From Lagopus muta (lineage: Eukaryota > Chordata > Aves > Galliformes > Phasianidae): a stretch of DNA of 64,000 bases. This document shows positions 26,036 to 39,048 of this stretch, piece by piece (positions within the stretch are counted from its first letter, which is position 1; each line of letters starts with the position of its first letter). The notes under the pieces are model-generated. The model saw nothing but the letters and a program-made list of their open reading frames with translations, was not told the DNA's origin and searched no databases. The stretch spans positions 10,808,501 through 10,872,500 of the forward strand of contig NC_064447.1 in the NCBI RefSeq assembly GCF_023343835.1, given 5' to 3'. Position numbers and translations under genes: made by a program.

Positions 26036-29000
26036 GAGTGTAGCACTGGAAGCAGCACAAATGAAAACAGCCCCAGCTCTGCTTTATGTAACTGCTGCTG
26101 GGTGGGCACCGTGCAGCCCCTGGGGGCACATTGATGGCATCGGTGGTGATGGGCGCAATGGGGAAATGAGTGATTTCTGGGGATCCCAGCTGAGGAGGGA
26201 GATGGGGCACATGAGTGTGAAGGGGGAAAGGTGTCAGATGAAGGGGGTGGTGGAGGTGGAGGGGGCCACTGCTGAGGAACTGCCAAGGGAACTCAGAAAA
26301 ATGGGAAATTAAAGAGAGGAAAGAATTAATAAGGATCCCGGCTCGACCACAATGGCTTTGTGTCAGGAGAGCCGATACCACACGCTCTCTAATGCCTGTC
26401 CTCTGAGGCCTTCGGGAAGAAGTGGGGTTTGGGAGCTGCTCAGGAGCAATTTTGGTGAATGTGAGCACATTTCAGAGCTGTGCTTGCTCTCTGTCCCAGC
26501 TGCCAGCAGCTCCATGCCGAGCTCTGGCCCTGGATGGGCTCCTATGCATCAGCAATGCACCCTTTATGTCCCTTCCTATTCCCTGGTGTCATATGATTCC
26601 CAGGAATGCCTGTATAAACTTCAGTTCTGTTCTTCCTCCATCCTGGGGTGCTTGTCCTGGATGTTTCCTTTGGGATATTACAAGGCAGGGAAGGCAGAGG
26701 CTTTGCCCAAGCCACACTCAGAGCTGTGACCAACATCCCAGCAGAGATAAGGATTCGCAGAGGTTCCCTACCTGCCTTCTGTGCACTGGTGTGTGCTTGC
26801 AGCACAGCCATACGCAGAGCTGAAGGATGCTCCCAGTATTGAACCAGAGCCTTTTGCCCGTGAGTGGGGCTGGGGATCAGACATGGCAGCAGAGCACAGC
26901 AGGAAGGAAGTACTTGATGAGGGCGCAGCCAGCAGCGTGTGCACGTCCTTACATATGTGCTATTTTCAGCATATGGGGAGCAGGCCAAGTTCTCCAACAG
27001 ATTGAGTTGGGAACTGAAATCCTCCTTTCCTCCTCCCCCTGCCCAGCACCTGCTGCCCGCAGGCACGGCAAGTCCACGCCGGGCACCTCAACCACTAACT
27101 CATTATTCATGTCAGGAGTGCTCACAGCACTGCTTCTGCCAAACCCTGTGTTGCAACAAGGCTGAGGATGGGGCATCTGTCCTTGCTTCCCCATTCAGGC
27201 AGCAGCACGAGCATCCCCCAAGCTCTCCAACAGGGCCACGCATCACCTCTTGTCCTTACCTTTGCACACTTATGCATGCTTCCATCTGCCCACTTCTCCC
27301 TAGTTCCAAAGCAGAAAAAATCCCTCCTTCCACCCCACCTTATAACCCCATCATTCTCCCCAAACCTCCCTTCTTCTGACCCATCTCTCCCCATACTGCT
27401 GTGACCCTTCCCCAGCACAGCTGTTTTTGCGGCCGTGTCTTCACCCTGCTTGAAATGCAGGAAGAAGCCCATGTTCAACACACTGCCATGGCACCCTGTA
27501 ATCATTTTGTCAGCCAAAAAGCACTGTTGTCAAACCCCCACAGGCAAACCGTGAGGGGACGGGTTATAGAGAGGCACCTGACACCAGCCTGTGCTTTTCT
27601 TCCCCTCTTTTAGTCCTGGAGTTTGCTTTACGAATGGGGTGAGCATTGGGTTTTCTTCTCCTTCCCACTTCTGGGTCCTTGGGTGGAGGGAAAGGGATAA
27701 GGAAAACTTGGCAGAATAGAGGCATGTGGAGAAGATGCATCACTGTGAGCTGGCTTTACGTAACAAAGTGCAATTACACAATGGGAGCAGAGTGTGGAGA
27801 CTTTGGGAATTTCCCATGGGGCCCAATGGAGTGCCAGGCTCAGCCACCTTGTATGGCCCCAATGTGTTGCTGCCCCATTCTGATCTGTGGGGCATGAAGC
27901 ATCCCCTCTGTGCCTCGTATGTGGCCTCCCTCAGGTCTCTCTCCACTGGGAGGTTCACAAGATCCTTCTGCTCTGTCCCCACAGCACATGAAGCAGGTGG
28001 CAGCGGAGACATGGGGACGAGGTGTTTCCAAAGGGCTGCTCCATAACCTTTCTGCTAATGGGGAAGGGAACACTGGGGTAGGCTGTGTTGCTGGAAGGTC
28101 ATCCTGCTGGCATCTTCCTTCTGTTTTAGCAATGGTTTGGGGTGCAGATAGGCAGCGCACTGTCTGGGCATTGTGTCTGTGCTCTGTGCACATCTTGCGC
28201 CTGGGCTGGCAGCTCCGGCTGGGAATCGATCAGCCATAAGGAGAAGCAGTCATAGGTTAACGAAGCGGTGGTCATTAGCGAAGTCCTTGCATTTCACAGC
28301 CTTGTTCTCTCTGTCTTTATCATGTTTTTGGGTTTGCACCCTGAGAGCACTCCCAGGCAGGATTTGTGAAGGACGTGAGCACCGCCGTTCCCATAAAGCA
28401 GTGCTCGGACACAGAAAGACACCCAAAAGCCCACTTGTGACTCTTGTCTGCCTAATTAGTGCACCAGGAAAGACTCATCCATCCTTCCACATCCAGCTTG
28501 TCCTCAGCTGCCCACGTGAAATTTGGGCTATCAAACACCCGCAGCCACCATCGCAGCACGGCGCTCCTGGCCGGAGACAGGTCCTTAAATCATCCCCAAG
28601 CACCGGGGAAATTGCAGACAGCTCGAGAGCAGAAAATGAAAAGGCGAAATGTCGTTCCTGGAGTTTTCTCCCTGAATTATTTGCTCAGCTTTAATAATAA
28701 GTTACACATAAGCAGAGCTGGAGCGGCTCAGCTGACTTTGCTGGGGGAAAGCAGCCAAGGGGATGCTGCAGAGCAGTACCTGGCGCCTGGCTCTGCTGGA
28801 AGCCTTGGGGCCGGGGACTGAAGAGGGGACAAAAAGAAGAAATAACCCCTCTGCAGTGCGTTTGGGTTGCTTGAGTGTGGCAACCTGCAATGGAGTGGAT
28901 GCGGGGGCTGGAACTGGAGCTTTCCATTCATTTTTCTGGAGGTGGAAGGGAAGGTAACTGTGGGGCTGGGCTCTTCTGGTCCCATCTCTCCAGGCAGCAA

Positions 29001-32000
29001 CTCTGGGCTGTCCTCTCTGTGCTATTCCAGGCCGGTTTGGCTAAATCCAGCTTGGTCAGGATGAATCACACCAGCACAGCCGGTGGTGACCCGCTGGCCA
29101 CCATGCTTGCTGAGCCTCTGCAATTCCCCGTTTATTGACAAAAAATGATAAGTTGCTTTTCTGCCTTTTTTTTTTTTTTCCCTCCAGGATCACAGATTGC
29201 AAATAATGACAGCCTGAAGCACAGGCTATTTCACAGCCCACTGGCACTTGGGGATGGGATTGCTGTGTGTTCGGGGATGGTGACACCATGAACCAAATCT
29301 TCATCGGCGCGATCCATTAATTTAAGACTCCTCTTTCTCTTCATTATCTCCTTAATGAAGCAGAGCTGAGGCTCTGCCATGTACCATGTGCACTGCCCGG
29401 GGGTCAGGCTCTGTGCTGCTCAGTGCTGGGCTGGATCCTTCTCACTGCTGCCATGATGGAGCCCATTATCTGTGGTGCACCATGCAAGGGAGCATGGAGT
29501 GCCCATAGCTCAACCCATCTCCTGGATGCGCTGCTTTCTGTATGCTGCTTTCCCTCCCAGTTCTGTGCCATGGGCTATGTATAGCCACTGCTCCTTGCCC
29601 TCCTCTCCCCCACCCTCCCCAGGAGCCTGCTACCTGCATTTCAGGAGCTCCTTTCCAGAGCAGGAGCCGACAGCACTCTGCCCGGGGGAAAACACAGGTG
29701 GAAAACTTCCAGGAGGAGCAATTTGCTGTGGAAATAGCACTGAGCTGGTCTGATGTGGTGGCTTTCTGGGCAGCAACTGGGAGCAGACTGTGGCGATCTC
29801 CCCTGCTTGCTTCTAGCTCCTCAATGAGGAGAGGTTGAACCGCTGATCCTTTATCCTCTGTACTGGAATGGGACCTGATTTGGGAATTTCTGGTGGTAGC
29901 CAAGCATCATTTTCCACCAATTTCTCTCTTGGGAGCTCTGAGAAGCGTGCTGGTTTTGACCCCACAGAAGACAGGGAGGTGTCTGGGCACTGCAAGAATA
30001 TCAATGCATCTGCCTGGCTGCAGGACTGAGCAACCTTTCCCCCAAATTGGAAGCATGCTTTTTTTTCCTCGTTGTTTTTGTTTTAAAATAAAGTAAAAGC
30101 AACAACCCAAGTCAGTAGGTGCACTGCCATCTGTGCCTGCAGCATGGCACAGCGGGGGGAGCAGACAGCCCTCGGAGCAGCGAGGTGGATGGCTCAGATG
30201 GGTGCCACGAGCCTTCCTCCTCCTTCCTCCTCCTCAGGGAGGAATGTCCTGCTTCTCCTGGGGTCTCTCTCTTTGGAAGCTTTGATCTCCTTTCCAATGG
30301 CAGCTCTCCAGCCCCAGCAGCGTGGCTTGGATATTTTCCTTTCTTCTGATCTTGATGTGAAGGAGGGTTGGAAATCTGTCCTGCAGACCTACCCGGAGTG
30401 AATGGCCAGACAGATGGATGGGGATGGTGTGTTGCCAGTTCGTTTTCTACCATGGGGTTTCAGAAAGTGATGGGCTGATGGGTTTTGTGCCTCAGGGGGG
30501 CAATTTCCCTGGCAGCATCCAAGTTGTGTCACCTCTCTGCTTGGCTCTGTGACGACAGTGTTGATTTGAATTCTTCCAACTTAAGGCTGATTTAAATGAT
30601 GGTGAAGCTGGGGGGGTGGCATGTGGGAGTAGAGCACTGAGCGCTATTCTTTTTCGGTTGTCATATGCCTCCATAAAGACTTCTGCCTTGGGGATTTGCA
30701 TAGATCCACGGTCCAGATTGCGCTGCAAAGCCCACCAGTGGTCGGCAGAGCTATGGCAACGGCTCCTGAGTCGTGCAAAAAGTTGAAGGGTGTTTGTGAG
30801 TCTCGTGCCGCGGCCATTTCTCTCACCTGGGGGGGCAACAGGAGCCCGCTTCCCACTTGTGACCCATAGCACTCCCCGCTCTGCAGCCCCTGAGGGAAGC
30901 ATGGTGTTCAAAAGCACTTTCTCTCTCTTTCAATTTGGCTTCATGAAATATCAGTGTTTGAGTGATAACCTCATGGAGAGGAGGCTGCAGAGCTGCCCTC
31001 CTACCAGCAAAACCGCAGGAGGCAGAAGGGGGAGAGCTTGCAAACGTCCCAGCCACGAGCAAAGCTTAATTTGGCAGTTGTAATCGCTGAGGACACGCAC
31101 ATCTGTAGGAAAGCAGGCTCCCTTCCTCGCAGTGTTCCCAGAAGGGCTTGTTTGTTTAATTTTATCTTGCAGAGAAAATTATAGAAGGGAAAAAAAAAAC
31201 TCACCAGAAATTCACAACCAACCACTCTGTGGTTTTGCTCAGCTGCAGCACCAAATGCCTCAGCAGAGCATGGAGAGCGGCGGGGAGTGCAGCCCTCACC
31301 CAACGCAGGTATTTGTGTTGGGAAATTGGGCACCTGATGTGGCAGCAGCACAGGATGTCCTCAGTGCTGGACGTACACAGTGCTAGATGTCCCTGCTCCT
31401 GCTGGCACATGCTGCCCTCCCACATGGTACTGGGTGAGAAGAGCTGCCCATGGCCATCCCCAAAGCTGCTGAAGTCTGGGCATCATGCTCATCACTCTGC
31501 TTAGAAGGCACTGTGGACAGCAAGCAGCTGTCCTGTGCCACCCCACTGTGAGCCAGAGCCCCATACCTGGAGCATTGCATCCATAAAAAAAGGACATCTT
31601 CACCCTGCATCAGCTTTTGGGAAGATGGGGTTCACCAAGGAGCCCATCACAGCAGCTCATCCTGATGTGTAGCAAAAGTGAGCTTTGTGGTGGAACAGAA
31701 GTGGGCCATGTCTCATGTGGGGGTGAAACACTGGGGCTTTTTGAATGGTTGGTGCTTTGCAGGGCAAAACCCCCACCACAGGCATGGCTGGGCAGTGGTG
31801 GTGTAGCTGGGTGATATGGGAATGCCTGCGCTCTGGTTTCAACTCATTTTCTTTGTTGTCATTAGCTGTCATTAGCTTGAATTTCCAAGGGAGCCTGTGC
31901 TTGACATCAGATGATGACATCCTTTAATTTAGCAAATGCAAAAATGGGACCTTTTCCAACCAGAGCAATTAGAAAAGTCCTGCTCCGCTCCCATCCGCGG

Positions 32001-34170
32001 TGCAGGATGCCGGCCAGGCATCGCCCCAATCCCCTTCTGCAGCAGAGACCGCCCACAATCATCACACCGCTGTGCCCCCCCTTCTCACCATCCCCACTCA
32101 CTCTTCCAGTGAGCCAGCAAATCACACCAGAAAGGGTTGGATGCAGGGCAGGACCTCACATGGGGGCAAAGGGGCTGTGCCCCCCTCTGCCACCCTCCGG
32201 CACTGCTGCAATCCCGTCCCTGCACGGATGCCCCTTTGCCCTGCCAAGGCCCTTCTCCACCTCCAGGTTTGCGTCTAACGGCGCGTGTCCCCCCTAAGCT
32301 GCTTAATGAGGGTTAAGAGGCTAACAGGCTTATTACCAGCAATTATTTCCATAGCCCTGCAGGTGTCCCTGAAAATGGCAGAGCCTGTGGCTGGGAGCAA
32401 CCCACAGGCATCGCCACCAGCCTGTCGCGATGCTGAGCTTTTTTGTCCTTTTTTTTCGACCACAATCCAGGCTATATCTTTGGTTGGAGGGCAGAATTGG
32501 GGGGGGTGCATCCCTATAGAAAGCTCCCCCACCCCGTTCCTTTAGCTGTGCTTTGAGAGCAGCTCTGCAGCATCCCTGTGCTGGCAGTCGCCTGGAGACG
32601 GCCGCGGTGGGTTGCCACAGCGACGGAGCAGCGCTCAGCATCCTCCCTGCTCCGCTGCTGGGCCCAAGTTGGGTGAGGATCAGATACCCCAAGGAAGGGT
32701 ACCTTGACAGCAGCGGGGCTGGGGAAACTGAGGCATGGCCGGTGGTGGTGGTGGAGGTGAAGGAGGAGGTTTTGGAAGATGTCATTGTCTGTGAAGGGGC
32801 AAAAAATAGTGGCAGTGGGGCTGGTATGGGTGTGTGGAGTTGTTGGGGGGGAGTATCAGTGTTCAGAGGGGGCTGATGCTGGTGCATCATCTCAGCACAA
32901 AGGTCACCCAGCTCCAAGCCAAAGTCTGGGCTCCCCACCCCACTGTCCCCAGCTGGCTGCAATGCCACGAACAGCCCACTGGAGTTGGAGACCAGCAAGG
33001 TCACGGTGATGGCAAAGGTTGATATGCTCCCCCCAAGCTCTGGAGATGTCCTACAGTGAAGGAGAGGAAGGTGAAGACCTTTTGGGTGGTGGTCCTGATG
33101 CCTTCTCCAGCACTGCCACAGAGGTCCCCCCAACCAAGGGAGCCTATAATTGTAAATGACAGCAGCGGAGGGCAAGAGGAGGTTATGTAACTTTGGCATT
33201 TGGAAAATTCTTTCTGCTCCCTTATCGGCTTTATAAATACCTCCAACTCGGCCCTGCCAGGCTGGGGGAAGGCGGTGGCATGGCCTGGTCCCTCTGCCAT
33301 GCCCATCCAGCCCCTGTGCCTCAGTTTCCCTCTCCCTATGGACAGACACATCCCTGCTGCCGTGCTAGCAGAGGGCTCCTTGCTGCCAATGTGAATGCTG
33401 GGGGATTGATGCTTTTCAACCCCAGCAGCAAAGGAAGGTGGATTTTCTTCCACCCCTGGGAAAAACATGAAGATGTTCTTTGAGTAATGCCCATCATTGA
33501 GCTGTGGGTTCAAAGAACCGTTCTCCTCCTGCCACCACTGACACTTCCCACCTCTGCCTCCTTCAGGCAGATCCTTCACCTCCCCACTCCTGGGCCGTGC
33601 GTGTGCCTGCAGAAAGCTGGGTGTGACCATCCCCGTCCTCCTCCCCCAGACCCACTGACACAACCCACCCTGCTCAGCCCCAAGCTTCGCCACTGCCCCG
33701 TGGAGGTCGGGAGCCCTCTGCTCGTGGGCGTTTTGCATTTACGCCAATGCACAGTTACCTCCCCGCGGGTGATGGAGGGCAGCCGGGGCCACATCAATAT
33801 GCTGTTGTATAACTGCGTGGCTGCTCGCCGGGGGCATGTCCCTGCATCCCACCCACCACGATGCCACCAGGCCGGCTGCTGCCCCAGCTGCAGGGCACCC
33901 ACTGCATGACATCTTCAAAAGATGGGCACAGCCAGGACCTTGGGGGTTAGGTAGGCTGTTTTGATATGTCATTGCTTTCGTTCCTAAAATCTTCCCGTTT
34001 TGATTTCACTTGCTGGGGGAGCGATACCCTGCACCTTGCAGAGCCACGTGTGCATGAAGAGTAGTGTACAGTCTCACCAACATCAAACTTTGCCTTTGTT
34101 TATTGTAAGGATGCTGTTTTTTGTAGGATTGTCTGGAAGAGAAAAAAAAAGTACTCTGGCTTTCTGCTTA

Positions 34171-34210
34171 TGTGATTGTGCTGATGTGATCATGCTGATG
34201 TGATCGTGCA
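34171..34210. repeat. 14-bp tandem repeat, about three copies
   Basis: The unit TGTGATYRTGCTGA is repeated almost three times with single-base changes. It is a small minisatellite about 0.8 kb upstream of the proximal KCNJ12 first exon. Confidence 0.8.
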
Positions 34211-34979
34211 GTGTGAGTGCCACCCAAATGGTGACCTGGGCTTGCGTGCTTCCAGTATGGCAGATGCTGACATTGGGCAGAGCTTTGACGTCGTGCTGCC
34301 GAGGCCACCAGGCTGGTACCCATGGGCAGGGAATGAGGGGGATTAATGCAGCTGCTGATCCCTGATGGCTCAGAGGCCGGGGAGCAGTGAGCCTCCCCAG
34401 CGTTATGCAACTCTTGCATTAAATCTTCCTCGCATCAGATGAAGATGCTCTGTTGTGCCCCAAATACCGTGCCTTGCCTGGGTATTGGGGTATAGGGTCC
34501 TTCCTGCAGTTTGGGGGTGCCCAGCAATGGGAAAGGCAAAAAGGTGGCCCTGCTCAGTATTGCACCCTGCCCAGGTCCATGGGAAGGAGAGCTCCTCTGA
34601 TGGGAAGAGCACTATAAGGGGAACCCTCTGAGGATGTTAAGGAGACTGAGCAGGGGGAAAGACGGGAGTAGCCAAACTGTGCAAAGGCCTCTTTCATCTT
34701 GAAGATATCAGGCAACATCCTGTGTGTTTATCAGCCCCAGCGGAAGAGGAGGGTGATTTTCGTTCCTCTGAGAAAGCTTGGAGATGTTTTTTGGGGCATG
34801 GCAATCATTAAATCACAGATTCAAAGATCCACTGTCCCGCCTTGGGCCACTGATTGCCTTGCCCCAGTCTGGGGTCCGATTCCCCAGTCTTGAATTTGTT
34901 GCATCCTTCATGCTGCTCCTTCCCCTCCCGAAAACCTCCACAATCCCTTTCAAGCTGCTCCTCTCCTGCTCCCCTGAGA

Positions 34980-35274
34980 CTCACTGCATCCTGGGCACAT
35001 TCCTACTGAAATATCTCGGGCTTTCTACCACTGAAGTCTCCCACATCGCTTCGCTCCCTCCCGCTCACAGTCGCCCCGAAGGTGAGCGTCCCCTTCGCTG
35101 CCGCCGGCTCCCCACGGCCGCAGCCGAGGTGCCAGATCCTGGACATATAGGGAAGAGCAGCAGCTGTAATCTGAGCTCGCAGCAATTAGCTGGGAGCGCG
35201 GCGAAGTCCCCGCCGGCCGCCGCGTCGGGCTCAGCATCTGCGTCGTCCTCGGCCGCTCGTGCTGTAACCGTGGG
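34980..35274 (+). other. KCNJ12: Candidate proximal non-coding first exon (1b) of KCNJ12
   Basis: The stretch ends in GTGGG followed by GTAAGT at 35275, a strong donor, and contains no ATG between about 34920 and the donor, as expected for a clean 5' leader. It is pyrimidine-rich on the left and strongly CpG-rich on the right. From what I know of mammalian KCNJ12, non-coding 5' exons precede a single coding exon; the arrangement here (this exon, 37123-37197, then 41501 onward) fits that pattern. The left boundary is a guess, because no TATA box or initiator can be fixed by eye. A weaker internal donor (GGTGAGC near 35081) is an alternative exon end. Confidence 0.55.
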
Positions 35275-35280
35275 GTAAGT
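35050..35280. promoter_or_regulatory. Small CpG island, likely proximal KCNJ12 promoter
   Basis: CpG dinucleotides are concentrated here (GCGCGGCGAAG, CCGCCGGCCGCCGCGTCGGG and similar) while flanking DNA is CpG-poor. CpG islands mark vertebrate promoters and first exons, and this one ends at a strong donor upstream of KCNJ12 on the same strand. No canonical TATA box is seen; a CATATAG string near 35143 is not convincing. Confidence 0.5.
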
Positions 35281-37122
35281 AGGGCCTGGAGAGCCCAGCG
35301 CGGTGCGTCCTTGCCCATGTCCCCATCCTCCTGGGCTCGAGGAGTGTGGTTTGTGCTCTGGTGGCAATGTGATACTGAGAGGTGTTGGAAACGTGGTCGC
35401 TTCTTGGGTGGAAATTGCGGTTTTGTCCCGGCGTGGTAAAGGAGTCGGGAAAGGAGCTGTGCGGTGACGGAGATGCTCTGTGCTTCTAAACAGGGGGTGA
35501 GGGATTGCTGGTGCTTGGCTGGAGCAGGAGTGCTTGGGTGGAGGATGCTTATGGGAAAGTGGCGGTGCGTGGGTTGTGACAGTTCATAGCCACAACTTGC
35601 TCGTGTCTCCTCTCCATTTGCTCAAGTGATTTGAGCATCCCTGATCTGCTCTTGGAGCACAGAAAGGTAGAGATTTCCCACCAGGAACCCAATGCCAAGC
35701 AGCTCAAAGTTGTTCTCCCTGCAGTGGCAGCAGCTCTACCACTGTGGCTGACAGATCCATTGTGCCCAGTGGGATGGTCATGGCACCTTCCCTTGGCACA
35801 TTCCAGTGGTGCCATCTTTCCCCATGGCACCTTCTTCAGTACTCTGTGTTCAGAATAAACGTTTCCTGGGCGTGGGTTCTGCCCACACTGATTTCCCTCA
35901 ATCTGGAGATCGCTCCTGGAGTGATTCGCATTGGGTGAGAGCATGGGAAAATCCACCTTGGGCTTTCTCTTAATGGGATTTGAAAGAGACTTTGATGTGA
36001 GCCTGAGCTGGACCCTATGGCACAGGCAGTATCACACTGTGCAGTGGCTCTTAAGATAGTCTGTGCCCATGACAGCCTGCGTTGATAGAACCAGCAGCTC
36101 CTGCATGACCTCTAGATGAGCAGAGCCCATCAGCGCTGCATCCCATCTCCTTCTGCCAGTGATAGAAATCTGCTTGATGGCAGTTGTCCTTTTGGTCCCA
36201 TTGCTCCCTATTTTCCCATGGTGCATTTTAGCAGCTGGGTGATCCTCCTGGGCCAGGGCAGGAGGGTCAGTGCTGTCCCTCTAAACCTCTTGGCACGGGC
36301 TGGATGAAAACACACCATCCTCCGATGGGAACTCATGTCACCAATGGGTCCCTGGGCAATGACACAACCGGGGCACGGGACAGGCAGAGTTGGGGCTGGA
36401 TGATTTCACCCATGCCATTATCTGCCCCCAGTCCCACTGGTTTGGGGCACAGCCTGGCTCACACAATGCCCTGGCAAAGAGCCGGGCACGTATCTCGATT
36501 TGGGGACAGCGGCACGCGCTGGGCACGCGGGACTGATGGCTGCCACGTGGTAAAGGGGAGTGGATGGGGCGGCTGTGGAGACACCCCAAGGTCACCTATC
36601 CAAACACACCCTCTGGCTCATAATGTCCAGGGAGGATTTTTTGGGGGAGGATGGAGACCATTGTGGCTGGGGATTTGTACATCCCACCACGACCCCAAGC
36701 TGCCAGCACAGGTTGGATGGCTGCTATTGCATTTCATCTCCCAGTCATGAGTACCCAGAAAGGGGCTTGATCCAAAAGACACTGGGCAGAACCATCACCG
36801 CTGTCTCAGCTCCAGGGCTCTAGGGGCAATCCCAATGTGTTCTGCCTGCTGGATCAGATCCCTGAAATGGCTGAGCCCATCCTGCGGGATCAGATCCCTG
36901 TGAGACACATCATGCAGTATGCAGGGTGCTGAGTGGGGCTGGGGGCTCGGTGGGCACGAGCAAGCTGGGAAACCTCCCCTCCCCCTGACTAAATCCCTTC
37001 CCTGGCGCAGGACAGTAGGTTATGGGACTCAAGCAGAGGTTGGATTTAAGGAGATTACAACTTCTCCCCCAGGATAATCTAGAAATTCAATTAAAACTCT
37101 CTGTCTCTCTCCTGGGCTGCAG
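35275..37122 (+). other. Inferred KCNJ12 intron 1
   Basis: It is bounded by GTAAGT on the left and, on the right, a CT-rich tract ending GGGCTGCAG, both good consensus sites. The length is 1848 bp. No coding potential is seen inside. A short direct repeat GGATCAGATCCCTG occurs at 36851 and again at 36887. Confidence 0.5.
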
Positions 37123-37197
37123 CAGGGCCACGGGGCACCCTGCACCCTGCAGCCATGGCTGGGGAGCACTGGAGAGACCCCCCTAGGCTCAAGCCAG
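37123..37197 (+). other. KCNJ12: Inferred KCNJ12 exon 2 with upstream reading frame
   Basis: A 75-bp segment is flanked by a textbook acceptor (CTCTCTGTCTCTCTCC tract, then TGCAG ending at 37122) and a textbook donor (CAG then GTAAGG at 37198). It holds one ATG at 37155-37157 in a strong start context (GCAGCCATGG). Spliced to the acceptor at 41501, this ATG opens a 22-codon frame that stops at TGA 41524-41526, in the same frame as the channel but 44 codons short of its start. The frame is too short and unconserved-looking to be called a protein; a translational brake is more likely. The exon is inferred from splice signals only. Confidence 0.5.
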
Positions 37198-37580
37198 GTA
37201 AGGGCTGACCCTTTACCCCGTGGCTTTCCTAGGGAAGATTTACCAGGGGGGAATTAATCCCAGGATGGAGTAAGGGGGGTAGGGGGAGGGGCTGTGGGAC
37301 CCCAGGGGTTTGTGTGTGGGTGCAGCCATCTGGATGCATCCCTGGGGTTTCGTGTGTCCCTCAGTGCTTGTTGACCCTGCCAAAGCGTTCAGCACCCCCC
37401 ACCACCACCACTTGCCCTCATCTTCACCCCTCATCATGCCCCTCGCTATCCAGCACTGCGGATGTGAGCAGACAGACAAACAGCTGAAATATCCGGGGAG
37501 ATGGGATTTCAGACCCAGCAGGGTGGCTGCAAGCTGGGGGTCACCAAGGGTGATGTGGCATTTCCTGACCCTCCCCTCTT

Positions 37581-37594
37581 CCCCCCCCCCCCCC
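37581..37594. repeat. C14 homopolymer
   Basis: Fourteen C residues preceded by a pyrimidine-rich run and followed by AGGGGGCCCC. It resembles a polypyrimidine tract plus AG, but no donor or coding frame supports an exon after it. Confidence 0.85.
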
Positions 37595-38739
37595 AGGGGG
37601 CCCCAGGGCCCCCCATTCTGAGTATGGGTACTGTTGTATGCCCCGGTCCCATAATGTCCTTGTGCCTCAGTTTCCCTTGTGTGTGCACCATTTAGGCTCA
37701 TTGACTGCAACGTGAGGCTGTAGTGAGGTTGGTGAGAGAGGTATCATTTCCCCACCTTGTTCCTGCTGAAACCAAGCAGATATTTCTCATTAGGAATGCG
37801 CCGTTGTGGGAGATCCGCCCGTCCTCTCTGTCAGCACGGGGGATGCAGGGGGACATTTATCTTCGGGACTTTGTCAGGGCCTGGCTCGCCTCACATCAGC
37901 TCTTAATTAATTGGAAATGCGCAAAGATGGGATGGCAGCGAGGCGAATGATTCAGGCAGAATAATTCCCTCCCCCAGACTGACACCGGGCCCTGCAGGGG
38001 AGCCCTGTGACCCCACAGTTTTACAGATTCCCAGGGTTGGGTTTCCACATCGGGACTCTTGCTTCACACTGACATTGCCACCCTGCTGCTGGGGCATGAA
38101 GGGCATTGCTGTGGGAGATAAAGACGTTATCTCCTGCTGCAGGGCAGGCAGCAGTGCCCGGAGTGACCTCCTTGTGCCATCCCATCCGCTCATGGGCTGT
38201 CACCTCTGCTGTGCCACCTTCATGTCCTGGCTGCTCATCAGGGTAAGGTGTGATGCTAAATCTCAGCAGCTCACTCAGTTGCCTGTAGCCAACTTTTCCC
38301 CGCGCGCTCGCTGTCCGTTATTGTAACATTTAGGCCCCTTTTAAGAAAAATAAATAAAATTAGCAGTGCTGTCGGCGGGTTGCTCGAGACGCTCGGGCTC
38401 TGCGGGAAGCGGCTCTGCGGTGGGAGCTGGGTGGCTGCAGGCGTCGTTGCTCCTAATGTCAGCTAATGAGCTGGCGTCAGCCATTGCAGTACAGAGCCCA
38501 TGGGGAGCTGGGGGCTGCCCCTCTTGCTATTAGGGTACAGGAATCCTGTCGGGGTCTTTCCGTGTTGATTCTCTGCGGTGTGTGTTGAGGATGGGGCTCG
38601 CGGGTTCTGTTAAGATGTGCGTTTCTTCCCAGGCTGGGATGCTCCAGCAGTCTCGATGCGGTTGCAGCACCAGCGTGGGTCTCAGTGTTCAAATTAAAAG
38701 CAAACTCAGCTTTCAGCGAACTCTGTGTTTCAAAACAAA

Positions 38740-38900
38740 ACTGTGCTAAATAAAGTGAGAGCTGCGAGCGAGCGCGTGCTCCGGCACAGCCCCGCTGCGC
38801 TGCTCTGTGCAGCTGTGGTTTCCCCGGAGCTCTGCTGTTGTCCCCGGGGCTGGAGCTGCTCCCGGCTGTGGGTTTGTGTCCCCCCCCCTCTCCCCCCTCG
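38740..38900. promoter_or_regulatory. CpG-rich patch in intron 2
   Basis: GCGAGCGAGCGCGTGCTCCGG and neighbouring CCGGAGC and CCCGGG sequence give a local rise in CpG. It could be a third transcription start or an intronic regulatory element of KCNJ12. No clear donor follows, so support is weak. Confidence 0.2.
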
Positions 38901-39048
38901 ATGCTTTGATCCCGCGTCGTTGTGGGGGGTTATGAGGGTTGGCAGTGCCACAAGAGCTGAGCCGGTCTGGGAAAAGTTGGGTGTCGTGGCATTGCTTGCT
39001 GCCACAGGGTGTCCCATAAACGGGTGGGGAGAAACACTGTGGGATGTG

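Larger units (their letters stand above)
19670..34979 (+). other. Long non-coding stretch, intron if the distal exon is used
   Basis: If exon 1a (ending 19669) is real, this is the first part of an intron that would end at the acceptor at 37121-37122 or at 41499-41500. For the proximal promoter it is upstream flank. No coding exon, RNA gene or clear transposon is seen. Visible structure: a C26 run at 19929, a TA repeat at 20958, a diverged GGATGC-type repeat at 22611-22790, an AT-rich motif cluster at 25958-26035 and a 14-bp tandem repeat at 34171. Long minus-strand open frames at 22954-23901 and 32333-33349 have no recognisable domain. Confidence 0.5.

Noticed and set aside
32333-33349. 338-codon minus-strand open frame
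   Set aside because: No domain or convincing start and a Pro/Leu/Ser/Gln-rich translation; it looks like a composition effect.
36851-36900. Direct repeat GGATCAGATCCCTG, two copies 36 bp apart
   Set aside because: Too short and isolated to call an attachment site or element; no inserted sequence between the copies.
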